Positions 21,907 to 22,393 of a stretch of DNA of 22,393 bases are shown here, piece by piece. The notes below the pieces were generated by a model that saw nothing but the letters and a program-made list of their open reading frames with translations, was not told the DNA's origin and made no database searches. The position numbers were made by a program, and so were the translations under genes. Position 1 is the stretch's first letter, and every line of letters starts with the position of its first letter. This DNA comes from Deinococcus sp. (GTDB lineage Bacteria; Deinococcota; Deinococci; Deinococcales; Deinococcaceae): NCBI RefSeq assembly GCF_025362455.1, contig NZ_JANYGJ010000058.1, positions 1 to 22,393 of the forward strand, given 5' to 3'.

Positions 21907-21960
21907 TTTAGCTTCGGCTGACCGTGCACAGACGGGCGGCTAACACGGCGGGCCTAGCGT
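21907..21960 (+). promoter_or_regulatory. Pho-box-like promoter of the terminal phosphodiesterase gene
   Basis: Words spaced exactly 11 bp apart are TTTAG (21907), CTGAC (21918), CAGAC (21929) and CTAAC (21940). After the last come 10 bp and then TAGCGT at 21955-21960. The -10 box ends seven bases before the GTG at 21968, so the transcript is probably leaderless or nearly so. Confidence 0.55.
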
Positions 21961-21967
21961 GGCCGAC

Positions 21968-22393
21968 GTGAACAACCTCAGATTGCTGCTCTTCAGCGTG
22001 GCGCTCAGCGCCGGACTCTCGGTGGCCCAGGCGACCCAGACCCAGATAGTCCAGACTCAAGCAGTACAGACTCAGGGCTCACCCGTCAAGCACGTCCTGC
22101 TCATCAGTGTGGACGGCATGCACGCGTTGGACCTGGCGCTGTATGTGGCGGCCCACCCCGATTCTGCGCTGGCCAGCCTGGCGGCCCAGGGTCTGACCTA
22201 CACGGGCGCCCGCTCGGCGCTGCCCTCGGACTCGTTTCCCGGCCCGCTGGCGCTGATAACCGGCGGCACCCCCAAAAGTACCGGCGTCTACTACGACGAC
22301 AGCTATGACCGCCTGCTCGCCGCGCCCGGCAGCGACTGCAAGGTGGCGGGCACCGAACTGGTTTTTGACGAGAGCATCGACAAGAACCCCGAG
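21968..22393 (+). CDS. Type I phosphodiesterase/alkaline phosphatase-family protein, 5' part
   Basis: The frame is open for 142 codons from GTG 21968 to the right edge, so the C-terminus is missing. Residues 1-22 look like a signal peptide (NNLRLLLFSVALSAGLSVAQA). Residues 22-36 are three pentapeptide repeats: ATQTQ, IVQTQ and AVQTQ. The enzyme domain then starts with HVLLISVDGMH (metal ligand Asp49) and has LPSDSFPGPLALITGG, where Ser89 is at the nucleophile position that is Thr in nucleotide pyrophosphatases. TGVYYDDSYD follows. It should hydrolyse phosphodiesters or monoesters outside the cytoplasm. No Shine-Dalgarno is visible; GTG 21959 is an in-frame alternative but overlaps the -10 box. 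It is divergent from the propeller phosphoesterase gene. Confidence 0.82.
   Translation, partial: MNNLRLLLFSVALSAGLSVAQATQTQIVQTQAVQTQGSPVKHVLLISVDGMHALDLALYVAAHPDSALASLAAQGLTYTGARSALPSDSFPGPLALITGGTPKSTGVYYDDSYDRLLAAPGSDCKVAGTELVFDESIDKNPE
22031..22075 (+). repeat. Three 15-bp tandem repeats after the signal peptide
   Basis: The units are GCGACCCAGACCCAG, ATAGTCCAGACTCAA and GCAGTACAGACTCAG, giving ATQTQ, IVQTQ and AVQTQ. They form a Gln/Thr-rich linker between signal peptide and catalytic domain. Confidence 0.85.

Overview
This is a GC-rich bacterial window whose core is a nearly complete carbon-phosphorus (C-P) lyase operon beside other organophosphorus-scavenging genes. Protein style, strong GGAGG ribosome sites, one probably leaderless gene and an IS6-type insertion sequence suggest a Deinococcus-like chromosome or plasmid. 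That placement is inferred from gene style, not from a marker gene.

Layout. Positions 1-3440 hold unrelated accessory genes: a truncated reading frame at the left edge, a DoxX/DUF417-like membrane protein, a TetR regulator divergent from a secreted alpha/beta hydrolase with a palindromic operator between them, and a Tat-exported DUF4142 protein. Positions 3457-4326 are a decayed IS6-family element. Its transposase is broken by a nonsense codon and by three copies of a 40-bp hairpin repeat whose stems show compensatory base changes.

Positions 4646-13775 are one plus-strand operon: phnC-phnD-phnE (phosphonate uptake), phnG-H-I-J-K, a hexapeptide acyltransferase-like gene, phnL and phnM. Most starts after phnE overlap the previous stop. 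PhnJ, the catalytic subunit, keeps the glycyl-radical region but lacks three of the four cysteines that hold the iron-sulfur cluster and the thiyl radical in E. coli. phnF, phnN, phnO and phnP are not in the window. A 77-residue hypothetical gene follows.

Positions 14101-19085 are a minus-strand operon: a TIM-barrel isomerase/epimerase-like gene, a solute-binding protein, two permeases and an ATPase of the PhnSTUV/PotABCD type. Positions 19206-21764 encode a large secreted beta-propeller/phosphoesterase. A divergent type I phosphodiesterase/alkaline phosphatase-family gene starts at 21968 and runs off the right edge.

The phosphorus genes look like one regulon. Upstream of phnC, the epimerase operon, the propeller phosphoesterase and the terminal phosphodiesterase I see CTGAC-like words, spaced 11 bp where repeated, ending exactly 10 bp before a TAnnnT -10 box. 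This is the geometry of a PhoB/PhoP (Pho box) promoter. The inferred division of labour is that secreted phosphoesterases release phosphate or small organophosphates, two ABC transporters import phosphonates or phosphate esters, and the C-P lyase complex processes phosphonates. A second theme is tandem in-frame duplication of 15- or 18-bp units, seen at seven places across the window.
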